The notes under the pieces were generated by a model. It was given only the letters and a program-made list of their open reading frames with translations, ran no database searches and was not told the DNA's origin. A program made the translations under genes and the position numbers. 64,000 nucleotides of DNA, taken from assembly GCA_963677245.1 (NCBI GenBank), contig OY781921.1:248001-312000 (forward strand), written 5' to 3'. Shown here one piece after another: positions 33,951 through 43,160 of this stretch (positions within the stretch are counted from its first letter, which is position 1; each line of letters starts with the position of its first letter). This stretch comes from Saccharicrinis sp963677245. Its GTDB lineage: Bacteria; Bacteroidota; Bacteroidia; Bacteroidales; Marinilabiliaceae.

Positions 33951-34625
33951 ATGAACAAAGCAGTTGTATTATTATCCGGAGGTTTAGATTCTGCAGTGGC
34001 TTTATATTTAGCCAAGAGCAAAGGTTACGATGAAATTCATGCTATTTCATTTAATTATGGACAGCGTCATGAAACTGAATTAAACCATGCCAAAGCCATC
34101 GCGCAAAAAGCAGGTGTTAATGCTCATAAGATTGTAACATTAAACCTGGGCGATTTTGGAGGATCATCTTTAACGGATAAGAATATAGATGTGGAAGATG
34201 GTGATGTAAACAGAACAGATATCCCGGTAACTTATGTGCCGGCTCGTAATATGGTGTTTTTATCAGTTGCTGCATCTTATGCTGAAAGTATTGAGGCTCA
34301 AAATATATTTATTGGAGTTAGTCAGGTAGATTATTCAGGTTATGTTGACTGCCGTCAGGAATTTATTGATGCCATGGAAACTGCCATCAATAAAGGAACA
34401 GTAATGGGAGCTGAAAATAATAAACCGATAAAGATTCATGCCCCATTTGTAAATAAAACAAAGGCAGAAGAAATAACTCTGGGAATTGAATTAGGTGTTG
34501 ATTTTAGCCTTACCTGGTCGTGCTATCGTGGAGGAGAAAAACCATGTGGTACTTGTGATAGTTGCTTGTTAAGAGCTAAGGCTTTTGAAGAGGCAGGATA
34601 TAAAGATGCTGCACTTGATAAATAG
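33951..34625 (+). CDS. queC: 7-cyano-7-deazaguanine synthase
   Basis: 224 residues from ATG 33951; an upstream in-frame ATG at 33903 has no family support. It is the ATP-dependent PP-loop ligase that turns 7-carboxy-7-deazaguanine into preQ0. SGGLDS lies at 9-14. Zinc is held by four Cys near the C-terminus (C191, C199, C202, C205 in SCYRGGEKPCGTCDSC). First gene of the queC-queE-queF operon; gaps of 91 and 66 bases. queD and the folE-type step are not in the window. Confidence 0.95.
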   Translation: MNKAVVLLSGGLDSAVALYLAKSKGYDEIHAISFNYGQRHETELNHAKAIAQKAGVNAHKIVTLNLGDFGGSSLTDKNIDVEDGDVNRTDIPVTYVPARNMVFLSVAASYAESIEAQNIFIGVSQVDYSGYVDCRQEFIDAMETAINKGTVMGAENNKPIKIHAPFVNKTKAEEITLGIELGVDFSLTWSCYRGGEKPCGTCDSCLLRAKAFEEAGYKDAALDK

Positions 34626-34716
34626 TCATTAGATTATTAGTGCCTTCGGTAATAGATAAAATATTTTTGTCACGGTTAGATTTCAAATAGCCAAAGATGA
34701 ATAGCTAAAAGCAAAA

Positions 34717-35631
34717 ATGATGATTGTTGAGGAGAAAATAAAAGAGGAAAATAAAACGATAGATACAGCAAGTCAGGCAAAACTTGTGTTGGTTGGTGAG
34801 GGTGTTTTTCCGATTACAAAAGATGCAAAAGGTAATGATATTGAGGACGGTCCGCAAACCGGATTAGATATTGCCGGAACCATTCAGGGCGAAGGAAAGC
34901 TAGCAGGTACTCCATCATTATTTATTCGCTTAGCTAGTTGTAATTTGCGATGCATTTGGGAAATGGCTGATGGAAGTTATTGCAGATGCGATACAGCTTA
35001 TGCATCTTTTCATCCGGATGATAAAAAATCCTGGGATGTTCGTGAAATAGTAGATACTGTAAAGCAAAATATTGGTGGTATGCAGCATGTGGTGATTACC
35101 GGTGGTGAGCCATTGTTGCAAAAGAAAGGTGTAGCAGCTTTATGTAAGCTTCTAAAAACAGAGTTAGGAGTTCATATTACCATGGAATCAAACGGTACCT
35201 TGTTTGATAAAGATGTGGCTAAATATATCGACCTGTTTAGTATTTCGCCAAAGCTTAAAAATTCTGTGCCTAATGCAGATAAATTAAGTTTTTATAAAGA
35301 AAAAGAGTCAGGAGCATCGAAATATCATGGTGAGATAAGAAAAAATATTGAAGCTTTGCAAAGCTATATCTATTATGCTAATAGTTGTGAAAAGGATTTA
35401 CAACTAAAGTTTGTTGTAGGTAAAAATACAGACGCAGAAGAGATCAAAAAAGAATACCTGGATCAATTGCTTGCATTTAACAAAGAGGATATCATGCTAA
35501 TGCCACTGGGAGCTAAGCACGAGCAGATTGAAAAATCGAATCCAATTGTATTACAGCTTTGTATTGCCAATGGCTGGAAATACTCTCCACGTATTCATAT
35601 TGATATTTTTGGGTCAAAAATGGGCGTTTAA
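34717..35631 (+). CDS. queE: 7-carboxy-7-deazaguanine synthase with altered cluster loop
   Basis: 304 residues. A radical SAM enzyme that makes 7-carboxy-7-deazaguanine from 6-carboxytetrahydropterin. Supporting motifs: GTIQGEG near 55-60, TGGEPLL (SAM binding) and ESNGT. The Cys motif is C75-NLR-C79, then 11 residues, then C91-DT, with an extra C89. The usual CX3CX2C thus carries a nine-residue insertion (IWEMADGSY). Insertions of this kind are known in Burkholderia QueE (CX14CX2C), but the exact spacing here differs. A TATTTTTG lies at 34662-34669, possibly an internal promoter. Longer than the typical 210-230 residues because of an N-terminal extension and the inserts. Confidence 0.93.
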   Translation: MMIVEEKIKEENKTIDTASQAKLVLVGEGVFPITKDAKGNDIEDGPQTGLDIAGTIQGEGKLAGTPSLFIRLASCNLRCIWEMADGSYCRCDTAYASFHPDDKKSWDVREIVDTVKQNIGGMQHVVITGGEPLLQKKGVAALCKLLKTELGVHITMESNGTLFDKDVAKYIDLFSISPKLKNSVPNADKLSFYKEKESGASKYHGEIRKNIEALQSYIYYANSCEKDLQLKFVVGKNTDAEEIKKEYLDQLLAFNKEDIMLMPLGAKHEQIEKSNPIVLQLCIANGWKYSPRIHIDIFGSKMGV

Positions 35632-35697
35632 TCAGTGAACATTGATCAGTAGACAATTAGCAGTGCACCGTTTTTAGTTCGAAACAACAAATTACAG

Positions 35698-36576
35698 ATG
35701 TCCAATTCAATAGAAGGAAAAGTATTAGGTAAACAAATCAGTCACCCGAGGGAGTATGCTCCGGAAATCTTGGTGGCTGTTCCTCGTTATTTAAACCGTG
35801 AACAGTACTATATTAAGGAACAAAATTTACCTTTTGTGGGTTATGATGCCTGGCATGCTTATGAGTTAGGTTTTCTGACTCAAAAAGGGTTTCCTGTGAG
35901 TGGAATACTAAAAATTGTTTACCCTTGTGATAGTGCTAATTTAGTAGAGAGTAAATCCCTAAAGCTATATCTGAATTCTTTCAATATGGGCAGATATGGC
36001 GAAAATCGTAAACAGGGTATAGAGACGGTGCTGGAAACCATTAAAAACGATTTAACAACTCTGTTGGAGACTGAAATACAGTTGCAATTTCATTCAGCAT
36101 ACAATCAAGAATATGATTTTAATGATTATGCTTTATTGGAAGAACTACCAGAAGCTGATCAGATTGAATTTGATACTTTCAAAGAGCATAAAGATTTTAT
36201 AGTAGGGCATGCATCAGAGGAGTTACATACTTATAAAGTAAGTACGAATTTGTTGCGTAGTAATTGTAAAATTACACATCAACCTGATTGGGGAAGCGCA
36301 TTTATCTCCATTAAATCGAAAAACGAAATTGATTCATTATCGCTTTTGAAATATTTGGTTTCTATCAGAGATGAAAATCATTTTCATGAAGAGATTTGTG
36401 AAATGGTTTATAAACGATTATTGGATCGATTTGAACCCGAAGAATTAATGGTTGCGTGTTTATATACGCGTAGAGGAGGTATTGATATTTGTCCGGTTAG
36501 GGCGAACAAAAAAGAATTATTACCACCTAATATCATTCAGTCAAATGTATTAACTTCACCGGCATTTAGACAATAA
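35698..36576 (+). CDS. queF: NADPH-dependent 7-cyano-7-deazaguanine reductase
   Basis: 292 residues, the long E. coli-like form with two tandem T-fold halves. QueF motif ESKSLKLYLNSF is at 84-95, and catalytic Cys190 with Asp197 lie in LRSNCKITHQPDW, the same numbering as the E. coli enzyme. It reduces the nitrile preQ0 to preQ1 with two NADPH. Third gene of the que operon, separated by 66 bases from queE. Confidence 0.95.
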   Translation: MSNSIEGKVLGKQISHPREYAPEILVAVPRYLNREQYYIKEQNLPFVGYDAWHAYELGFLTQKGFPVSGILKIVYPCDSANLVESKSLKLYLNSFNMGRYGENRKQGIETVLETIKNDLTTLLETEIQLQFHSAYNQEYDFNDYALLEELPEADQIEFDTFKEHKDFIVGHASEELHTYKVSTNLLRSNCKITHQPDWGSAFISIKSKNEIDSLSLLKYLVSIRDENHFHEEICEMVYKRLLDRFEPEELMVACLYTRRGGIDICPVRANKKELLPPNIIQSNVLTSPAFRQ

Positions 36577-36652
36577 TTCAGCCTATAGCGACTGATCATT
36601 GCTGTATAATTATTGTTTATATCAGGATTTATCATAATTTTAAAAAGAAGCC

Positions 36653-37576
36653 ATGAATATTGCTATTTTAGGAACCGGAGGAGTAGGTGGATATTTTGGA
36701 ATTCGTCTGGCTCAAGCCGGCCATCAGGTAACTTTTCTTGCACGTGGAAAACACAAACAAGCGATAGAAGAAAAAGGATTGCAATTGATCAGTCCCAAAG
36801 GTGATTATACGGTAGAAAACACCATGGTGGTTGATTGTATATCTGATATTAAGGAACCTGAGCTTGTTTTAATAGGAGTAAAAGCCTGGCAGGTAAAAGA
36901 TGTAGCTCAAGAATTAAAAGAAGTTATATCTGAAAAAACAATCGTTATTCCATTACAAAATGGCGTGATGGCTGCAAAAGAACTGTTGGAAGAGCTTCCT
37001 GGTATTAATGTAATGGGAGGTTTGTGCAATATCTTCAGTAAAATAAAGGAACCAGGTGTAATTGAGCATATGAGCTCCGAACCTTATTTGATTTTTGGGG
37101 AGATGGATAATACCATTTCTGAAAGAGCTAAGGAAGTGAATGAATTGTTGACTGCAGCAGGTATCAAAAACAAACTATCGAATTACATACAGGGAGATAC
37201 CTGGAAAAAGTTTATGCTGATTTGTTTAGGTGGTTTAGGTGCACTTACCAGAGCTAATTATGGTGTTTTATGCGATATTCCGGAGCTGTTAAAAATGATG
37301 GAGCAAATGACGGATGAGATATATAATGTGGCTATAGCAGAAGGTGTTGAACTGAATGAGTCGGTGAAAGAAAAAACACTTAAAGCCACTTTGTCTTTTG
37401 CTCCAAGTGCCAATTCTTCAATGGCACGTGATATTTGGGCTGGTCGTCCTTCTGAATTAGATTATCAAAATGGGAGTGTAGTGAAGTTGGCTAAAAAGCA
37501 TGGTGTTGAGGTTCCTGTGAATTATATGATTTACCATAGCCTGTTACCGCAGGAGAGGGAAGCCAGAAAACAATGA
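36653..37576 (+). CDS. panE: 2-dehydropantoate 2-reductase
   Basis: 307 residues. An N-terminal Rossmann domain (ILGTGGVGGYFG at 5-16) and a C-terminal helical domain with LICLGGLGALTRANYG and SSMARDIWAGRPSELDYQNG, the ketopantoate-reductase signature. It reduces ketopantoate to pantoate with NADPH for pantothenate and CoA synthesis. Follows queF after 76 bases, so it may be co-transcribed. Confidence 0.88.
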   Translation: MNIAILGTGGVGGYFGIRLAQAGHQVTFLARGKHKQAIEEKGLQLISPKGDYTVENTMVVDCISDIKEPELVLIGVKAWQVKDVAQELKEVISEKTIVIPLQNGVMAAKELLEELPGINVMGGLCNIFSKIKEPGVIEHMSSEPYLIFGEMDNTISERAKEVNELLTAAGIKNKLSNYIQGDTWKKFMLICLGGLGALTRANYGVLCDIPELLKMMEQMTDEIYNVAIAEGVELNESVKEKTLKATLSFAPSANSSMARDIWAGRPSELDYQNGSVVKLAKKHGVEVPVNYMIYHSLLPQEREARKQ

Positions 37577-37641
37577 CAATAGGAAATGATCAGAAAACAA
37601 TTATCAGTAGGTAGTAAATAGCTTCAAATAAAGATTAAGTG

Positions 37642-38271
37642 ATGATTTGTATCGGTATTGATGGTTGTAGAGGAGGTTGGCTATTTACACTGATAGATGC
37701 TAAACAAAAATTATCCCTTAGTTTGATCAAAAGACTGGATGATGCGCTTGATTTATTGAAGAAGGCACAGCGAGTTTATATTGACATGCCCATTGGCTTA
37801 GTGAAAGAAAAAGGGGAAATTCGCGATATTGATGTTCAGATCAGAAAAGAATTGGGACATCCTTTCAGTTCTTCAGTTTTTACAGTTCCATGCCAACAAG
37901 CTGTTTATGCAAGTGATTACTATCAAGCTAATCAGATTAATAAAGATGTTTTAGGCAAAGGAATTTCTATACAGGCCTGGAATATTTGTCCTAAAATCAA
38001 AGAATTGGATATCTTCCTTTGTCAAAACTCAGGTTTAAAATCGAAGTTTATAGAAACTCATCCCGAATTATGTTTTAAACATTTAAAGGGTAGTTCTCTT
38101 TCATACAAAAAGAAAACGAAGGAAGGAAAAGAAGAACGAATTAAGCTACTACAAACGCAGTTACCCGAAATTTCTTTATTATTCCAACAATTCAGAAAAC
38201 AGTTCTTAAAAAAGGATGTTGCTGATGATGATATTCTGGATAGTTTGGTGCTGGGTATTAATGATTTTTAA
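37642..38271 (+). CDS. DUF429-family protein
   Basis: 209 residues from ATG 37642; a GTG directly before it at 37639 is also in frame. It begins IGIDGCRGGWLF, followed by VYIDMPIGL and the later ETHPELCF segment, the three motifs of the DUF429 family. The fold resembles RNase H/ASKHA nucleases, with Asp residues that could bind metal. Function is unassigned. Downstream of panE with a 65-base gap. Confidence 0.8.
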   Translation: MICIGIDGCRGGWLFTLIDAKQKLSLSLIKRLDDALDLLKKAQRVYIDMPIGLVKEKGEIRDIDVQIRKELGHPFSSSVFTVPCQQAVYASDYYQANQINKDVLGKGISIQAWNICPKIKELDIFLCQNSGLKSKFIETHPELCFKHLKGSSLSYKKKTKEGKEERIKLLQTQLPEISLLFQQFRKQFLKKDVADDDILDSLVLGINDF

Positions 38272-38425
38272 GTTGAGGCAGATTGAAATTGAGGACATTC
38301 TACTTTTTCTAACAAATCAGTATCGTGAAAAAAGATCAGAGTTTTTTTGCAGTCATAGAATTAAAGCCTGTTTATGTAGGAATTCAAGATGGATGTAATG
38401 TACTCGTTCAATTAAAATATAAGTG

Positions 38426-38433
38426 TATATTTG
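38426..38433 (+). promoter_or_regulatory. -7 element (TATATTTG) before the beta-barrel gene
   Basis: A perfect TAnnTTTG, about 60 bases before the ATG at 38495. The upstream partner is only a TTC at 38407-38409, so the promoter is partial. Confidence 0.5.
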
Positions 38434-38494
38434 GCCTTAATTGTCATATAAATCGAATATGCATATACTATTAAACAAATATTTAAAACCTTTT

Positions 38495-39067
38495 ATGATG
38501 AAGAAAATTATTCTAGTTCTAGCCATTATTGGATTAGTAAGTACAGTAAAAGCACAAGATAAAATTGCTGTTGGTTTAAAAGCTGGTTTTAACAGTACAA
38601 AAATCAATTTATCTAGTATACCAACAGGTACTGAAATTAAAAATGAAGCCAAAGCTGGTTTTTTATTTGGTGCTTATGGTAAATTGAAATTGGTAGGTAA
38701 TTTATCTTTTCAACCAGAAATTTATTATGCTAAAAAAAGTACTCAGTTTATTGAGGATGGATTTAAGTTTACTAATGATATAAAAACCTGGGATGTACCG
38801 TTGTTAGCAAATCTTAAGGTGTTAGATTTAAAAGTGGCTCACGTATACGGTTTAGCAGGACCAGTGATGTCATTTATTTCAAAAGATGATTTAAAAAACT
38901 TAGATAACGCAAACTGGACATTTCAAGCTGGTTTAGGAGCTCAGGTATGGAAAATATCAGCAGATGTTCGTTACGAATGGGGGATGAAAGATATTTCGAA
39001 AGTTGATATCGGTCAAAAGACTGATGTATTAACTTTTACAATTGGTTATAGATTATTCGGATTATAA
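38495..39067 (+). CDS. Outer-membrane beta-barrel protein (porin-like family)
   Basis: 190 residues from ATG 38495 (a second ATG follows directly at 38498). Signal peptide MKKIILVLAIIGLVSTVKAQ, then alternating strands (VGLKAGFNSTKIN, GFLFGAYGKLKL, LSFQPEIYYAKKS ...) ending in a terminal strand FTIGYRLFGL, the usual OMP_b-brl family. The frame upstream to 38441 is not used since it overlaps the promoter. Likely a small eight-stranded barrel with an unknown cargo. Followed by a strong terminator. Confidence 0.85.
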   Translation: MMKKIILVLAIIGLVSTVKAQDKIAVGLKAGFNSTKINLSSIPTGTEIKNEAKAGFLFGAYGKLKLVGNLSFQPEIYYAKKSTQFIEDGFKFTNDIKTWDVPLLANLKVLDLKVAHVYGLAGPVMSFISKDDLKNLDNANWTFQAGLGAQVWKISADVRYEWGMKDISKVDIGQKTDVLTFTIGYRLFGL

Positions 39068-39091
39068 TAGCATAAATACAATATACTGCTA

Positions 39092-39127
39092 AGAGGCTAA
39101 AATTAATTTTTAGCCTCTTTTTTTGTT
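39092..39127 (+). terminator. Terminator after the beta-barrel gene
   Basis: AGAGGCTAAA-AATTAAT-TTTAGCCTCT with a run of T. Marks the end of the upstream transcript. Confidence 0.9.
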
Positions 39128-39204
39128 TTAAATCTTTTAAGTTTGGATGGTTGGGGTGTTGTAAATATATGTGTAAGGTACATTAAATTAGTCATTTGTG
39201 GTTT

Positions 39205-39220
39205 TGGCATGTGCTTTGCA
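39205..39220 (+). promoter_or_regulatory. Sigma-54-type promoter
   Basis: TGGCATG-TGCT-TTGCA: the -24 GG and -12 GC elements at the exact consensus spacing (TGGCAYG, four bases, TTGCW). It lies 70 bases before the ATG of the His/Tyr-rich protein gene and downstream of a terminator, so it would be that gene's own promoter. Confidence 0.7.
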
Positions 39221-39289
39221 AAGTCTTTAGTAACTGAATGCCGGTAAATTCAGGCACCAATTTTATTCATTCATTTAAAACTGGAAGCC

Positions 39290-39931
39290 ATGAAAAAATT
39301 AGATTTAAAACAGTTCGTATTGCTATTCGTTTTTTCAACAGTAATAGCAGGATTTAGTGCTGAGGCACAGAAAAGAGAATCTAGAAGAAGTAGACAAGCA
39401 TATAGTGAAAGTCATCATAAAAATAACCAAAGGAAAAATTATTCCAACGATTATAGAAAAGGATATCGTGATAGCGATTACAAAGCAAACGACAGGTATA
39501 GTAAAAATAGAGGTGACTATAAAAAACATGACTATGCTTATCATGAGCATTCAATGAAATATAATAAGGAGTATAAGAATAAGCACAATAATCAGCATGG
39601 TAATTATGCTTATAAAAATGACTTTTACTACAGGCATCCTAATTATGGGGTTGTATACAGAAAATTCCATAAAAAACCAGTAAGGTTTAGACATCATGAT
39701 CGAAACTATTATTATTATGGAGGTCACTATTATTGTCACAAAAGAAGAGTGGGGTATGTAAGAGTTATATTACCTGAACATGTTGTATTTAACTATCTGC
39801 CCGAACATACTATTCGTTATACAAGACACGGTCATGTTTATTATGGAATTGAAGATTTAATATTCGAAAAGTGTCGAAATGGATTCCGAAGAGTACCTGA
39901 TTGTAATTTCCATATTTCAGCACATTTTTAA
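39290..39931 (+). CDS. Secreted His/Tyr-rich basic protein
   Basis: 213 residues. Signal peptide of about 27 residues (DLKQFVLLFVFSTVIAGFSAEAQ), then about 90 residues of low-complexity, strongly basic His/Tyr/Lys/Arg/Asn sequence, then a small conserved-looking C-terminal region (HVVFNYLPEHTIRYTRHGHVY, DLIFE, GFRRVPD). I recall the last pattern from other Bacteroidota secreted proteins without an assigned function. Metal or polyanion binding is plausible from composition but inferred. Preceded by a sigma-54-like promoter and followed by a terminator, so it is monocistronic. Confidence 0.75.
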   Translation: MKKLDLKQFVLLFVFSTVIAGFSAEAQKRESRRSRQAYSESHHKNNQRKNYSNDYRKGYRDSDYKANDRYSKNRGDYKKHDYAYHEHSMKYNKEYKNKHNNQHGNYAYKNDFYYRHPNYGVVYRKFHKKPVRFRHHDRNYYYYGGHYYCHKRRVGYVRVILPEHVVFNYLPEHTIRYTRHGHVYYGIEDLIFEKCRNGFRRVPDCNFHISAHF

Positions 39932-39941
39932 AATAAATAAT

Positions 39942-39968
39942 AGCGAGGTTTTACACTTCGCTTTTTTT
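39942..39968 (+). terminator. Terminator after the His/Tyr-rich protein gene
   Basis: An 8-bp stem (AGCGAGGT...ACACTTCGCT, with G-T pairing) followed by a T run. The remainder of the gap to 40226 is AT-rich with no gene or consensus promoter. Confidence 0.8.
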
Positions 39969-40226
39969 ATTTGTTTATTTCTTACAAATGTTAATCATTA
40001 TGGTGTATTGTATGATTTTCCATGCTTAAAGACTTGCAGATTGGTTATATTGCGCGAAAATATAGATTGCTAAACACTCAAGTATTTATGAAGTTTAAGC
40101 ATAATATTAAAATTTAAGGTATAACTCACATATATGGAATAATTATAGATTTTATGCATTCAGAAAAGAATTAATAGAATGATAAAATATATAAGATTTT
40201 ATACTACAAACGAAATTTATTATAGC

Positions 40227-42650
40227 ATGAAGAGTACTCTGTTTTTATTTTTTGTCTTACTCATCTTTTTTGAAGTGAACGCGCAGGAACGATCTGTAAT
40301 TACTTTATCTGATAATTGGAAATTTATCAAAGGTGAAGTGAAAGATGCAGAAAAAAATGATTTTGATGATCGTAAATGGGAATCGGTTTCTGTGCCTCAC
40401 GATTGGGCTATTTATGGTCCTTTTGACAAGGAAATAGATAAGCAAAATGTGAGAATTGTTCAAAATAATGAAAAGAAAGCCAAAGAAAAGTATGGTAGAA
40501 CAGGTGCTTTACCACATATAGGGATAGGATGGTATAGAACCAGTTTTACTTTATCTCAACTTAAAGAAAGTAAAAAGGCATTACTGGTTTTTGATGGCGC
40601 AATGAGTAATGCACAGGTATTTGTAAATGGTCACAAAGTTGGAAGCAGACCTTATGGTTACAGCTATTTTTATTTCGATATTACTGAGTATGTAAATAAA
40701 GATTCGGAGAATGTACTAGCTGTTCGACTAGAAAACCCATCTCAGGCATCTCGGTGGTATCCAGGTGCAGGTTTGTATCGAAAAGTGCAAATACTAGTTA
40801 AAGATGAGGTATGTTTTAAACAATGGGGAACTTTTATTACAACTCCTTATGTTGACGAAGATATTGCTAAGGTTAACATTAGGTCTGAAGTACTTGGGAA
40901 AGGAGTGAAGATTGAGTGTGTAATTAAAGATGATCAGGGTAATGAAGTTGCTAAAAATACTAGTGAAAGTATATTTGGTAATGAGATAGAGCAAAACATT
41001 GCTGTAAATAAACCTCAGTTATGGAGTCCTGAAACACCGGTTTTATATACTGCAGAATTGAAATTATACCAGAATAATACATTAAAAGATGTTCAGCAGA
41101 TACAATTTGGTATTCGAACTATTTCCTATACGGCTGAAAAAGGTTTTCAATTAAATGGTAAAACCACAAAGTTTAAAGGAGTTTGTTTACATCATGATTT
41201 AGGTCCATTGGGAGCCGCCTTAAATGAGGCAGCATTAAAACGACAGCTAAACATTTTGAAAGATATGGGTTGTAATGCTATCCGTTCTGCACATAATATG
41301 CCTTCGCATGAGCAATTGGCTTTATGTGACGAAATGGGATTCTTATTTTTAGCGGAGAGCTTTGATGAGTGGGCTAAACCTAAAGTTAAGAATGGCTATA
41401 ATCGCTATTTTAATGAATGGGCAGAAAAGGATGTAGTAAATCTGGTACGAGCTACGCGTAATCATCCTTGTATTGTGATGTGGAGCTCAGGTAATGAAGT
41501 GCCTGATCAGCATGGCAGTATCGGTGTTAAACGTGCTAAGTGGCTTCAGGATATTTTTCACCGCGAAGATCCAACGCGCCCGGTAACAGTTGGAATGGAT
41601 CAGGTAAAAGCAGTCATGCAGAGTGGATTTGGTGCTATCATGGATATTCCTGGTTTAAATTACAGAGTTCATTTATATGATGAGGCATATGAAAGATTTC
41701 CACAGGGATTTTTATTAGGGTCGGAAACTGCATCTACTGTAAGTTCCAGAGGTATTTATAAATTCCCTGTTGAAAAGGCGAAAAATAAAATGTATTCAGA
41801 TGGACAATGTTCTTCTTATGATTTTGAATATTGTAGTTGGAGTAACTTACCTGATGATGATTTTGTTTTGCAAGATGATAAAGACTGGGTGATAGGAGAA
41901 TTTGTTTGGACAGGTTTTGATTATTTAGGAGAACCAACACCTTACGATCATCAGTGGCCTTCTCGTAGTTCATATTTTGGAATTTGTGATCTGGCAGGTT
42001 TACCTAAAGATCGATATTATTTGTACCGTAGCAGATGGAATAAAGATGAGGAAACATTGCATATCTTACCTCATTGGAATTGGGAAGGCAGAGAAGGAGA
42101 AATAACACCTGTATTTGTTTATACAAGCTATAATAAGGCAGAATTGTTTGTAAATGGTAAGAGTCAGGGTTTTCAGGTAAAAAGTAATGAAAGTAAACAG
42201 CATCGTTATAGATTAATGTGGAACGACGTTAAGTATGAACCAGGAAGCATAAAAGTGGTAGCTTATGATGATGATGATAATCCTGTGGCAGAAAAAAAGA
42301 TTGAAACAGCCGGAGAACCGCATCATTTAGAATTATCTGCAGACAGAAAAGTGATTAATGCAGATGGTAAGGATTTATGCTATGTTACAGTTTCTGTTGT
42401 AGATAAAGAAGGGCGTCTTTGTCCCAATGCAACAAATCAACTAAATTTTAAGGTTAACGGAAACGGGAAATATAGAGCAGCATGTAACGGTGATGCAACT
42501 TCGTTAGAGTTGTTCCATTTATCAACCATGAAAGCCTTTAGTGGAAAACTAGTGGTAATCATTCAGGCAGAAAAGGAGCCTGGTGAAATTATGTTAGCTG
42601 TTAGTTCAAAAGGTTTGAAGTCAGGAAAAATTCAGATTAAAACAAAGTAG
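40227..42650 (+). CDS. Secreted beta-galactosidase (GH2)
   Basis: 807 residues from ATG 40227, where the signal peptide MKSTLFLFFVLLIFFEVNAQ begins; the frame from 40179 adds a non-signal segment. Domains in order: sugar-binding beta-sandwich, Ig-like domain, GH2 barrel with acid/base E424 in SSGNEVPDQHG and nucleophile E500 in LGSETASTV, then C-terminal Ig-like segments of the DUF4982 and invasin type. It hydrolyses terminal beta-galactosides outside the cytoplasm. No PUL transporter genes adjoin it. galT, elsewhere in the window, could use the product, but that link is inference. Confidence 0.92.
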   Translation: MKSTLFLFFVLLIFFEVNAQERSVITLSDNWKFIKGEVKDAEKNDFDDRKWESVSVPHDWAIYGPFDKEIDKQNVRIVQNNEKKAKEKYGRTGALPHIGIGWYRTSFTLSQLKESKKALLVFDGAMSNAQVFVNGHKVGSRPYGYSYFYFDITEYVNKDSENVLAVRLENPSQASRWYPGAGLYRKVQILVKDEVCFKQWGTFITTPYVDEDIAKVNIRSEVLGKGVKIECVIKDDQGNEVAKNTSESIFGNEIEQNIAVNKPQLWSPETPVLYTAELKLYQNNTLKDVQQIQFGIRTISYTAEKGFQLNGKTTKFKGVCLHHDLGPLGAALNEAALKRQLNILKDMGCNAIRSAHNMPSHEQLALCDEMGFLFLAESFDEWAKPKVKNGYNRYFNEWAEKDVVNLVRATRNHPCIVMWSSGNEVPDQHGSIGVKRAKWLQDIFHREDPTRPVTVGMDQVKAVMQSGFGAIMDIPGLNYRVHLYDEAYERFPQGFLLGSETASTVSSRGIYKFPVEKAKNKMYSDGQCSSYDFEYCSWSNLPDDDFVLQDDKDWVIGEFVWTGFDYLGEPTPYDHQWPSRSSYFGICDLAGLPKDRYYLYRSRWNKDEETLHILPHWNWEGREGEITPVFVYTSYNKAELFVNGKSQGFQVKSNESKQHRYRLMWNDVKYEPGSIKVVAYDDDDNPVAEKKIETAGEPHHLELSADRKVINADGKDLCYVTVSVVDKEGRLCPNATNQLNFKVNGNGKYRAACNGDATSLELFHLSTMKAFSGKLVVIIQAEKEPGEIMLAVSSKGLKSGKIQIKTK

Positions 42651-42658
42651 ATCATAAT

Positions 42659-42694
42659 AAAGTCCAATAAAATTAAATTTTTTTATTGGACTTT
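42659..42694 (+). terminator. Terminator-like hairpin after the GH2 gene
   Basis: A 14-bp perfect stem AAAGTCCAATAAAA / TTTTATTGGACTTT with an 8-base loop. No T run of note follows, so the strength is uncertain. Confidence 0.6.
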
Positions 42695-42773
42695 AATGTC
42701 TTGAAAACCTTGTTTTTATTGGGTTTTAGAAGCGTGTAAAGTGAAAAAATAATAAGTTTTTATGTATTTGAGT

Positions 42774-42805
42774 TTGGAATCTTAAAATTAAATTCCCTAT
42801 ATTTG
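42774..42805 (+). promoter_or_regulatory. tRNA-Arg promoter
   Basis: TTG at 42774-42776, a 21-base spacer and TATATTTG at 42798-42805, about 45 bases before the tRNA. Confidence 0.85.
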
Positions 42806-42849
42806 CACCGCATTTGAGAAAAACACTTACTCAAAAGCAATACAAAAAT

Positions 42850-42923
42850 GGATCTGTAGCTTAATTGGATAGAGCACTTGGTTACGGCCCAAGAGGTTAG
42901 GGGTTCGAGTCCCTTCAGATTCA
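42850..42923 (+). tRNA. tRNA-Arg (anticodon ACG)
   Basis: 74 nt. The acceptor stem GGATCTG pairs with CAGATTC and has discriminator A42923. The anticodon stem is CTTGG/CCAAG with loop TTACGGC, giving ACG, which reads CGU and (after deamination to inosine) CGC and CGA. The T-arm is GGGTTCGAGTCCC. CCA is not encoded. A Bacteroidota promoter precedes it and a strong terminator follows. The antisense ORF overlapping it is a known type of tRNA artefact. Confidence 0.95.
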
Positions 42924-42926
42924 CGG

Positions 42927-42965
42927 AAGCGCTTAAAACATATGTTTTAAGCGCTTTTTTTTTTG
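42927..42965 (+). terminator. Terminator after tRNA-Arg
   Basis: AAGCGCTTAAAAC-ATAT-GTTTTAAGCGCTT, a 13-bp stem, then about ten T. Confidence 0.95.
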
Positions 42966-43160
42966 CTGTTTTTGTAATTCGAAACATGAAGAATGTTGAA
43001 ACTAAACTGCTTAATTTTCGTATAAACATATAAATGATATCGCTATGGAGCAACGAGCTATCAATTCAGCCGGTTCCGGGATATAAATTCTCTCACAAGT
43101 ATATAACTCAGAATCGGTTGTTTACTATAACTGTAGGTTAAAACTATTTAATAATGAGTT

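Noticed and set aside
38216..38398. 60-residue plus-strand ORF after the DUF429 gene
   Set aside because: Overlaps the DUF429 gene end and runs toward the next promoter; no family features.
42760..43053. 97-residue minus-strand ORF over the tRNA gene
   Set aside because: It is the antisense of tRNA-Arg with flanking promoter and terminator; the translated GLEPLTSWAVTKCSIQ pattern is a familiar artefact of tRNA antisense translation.
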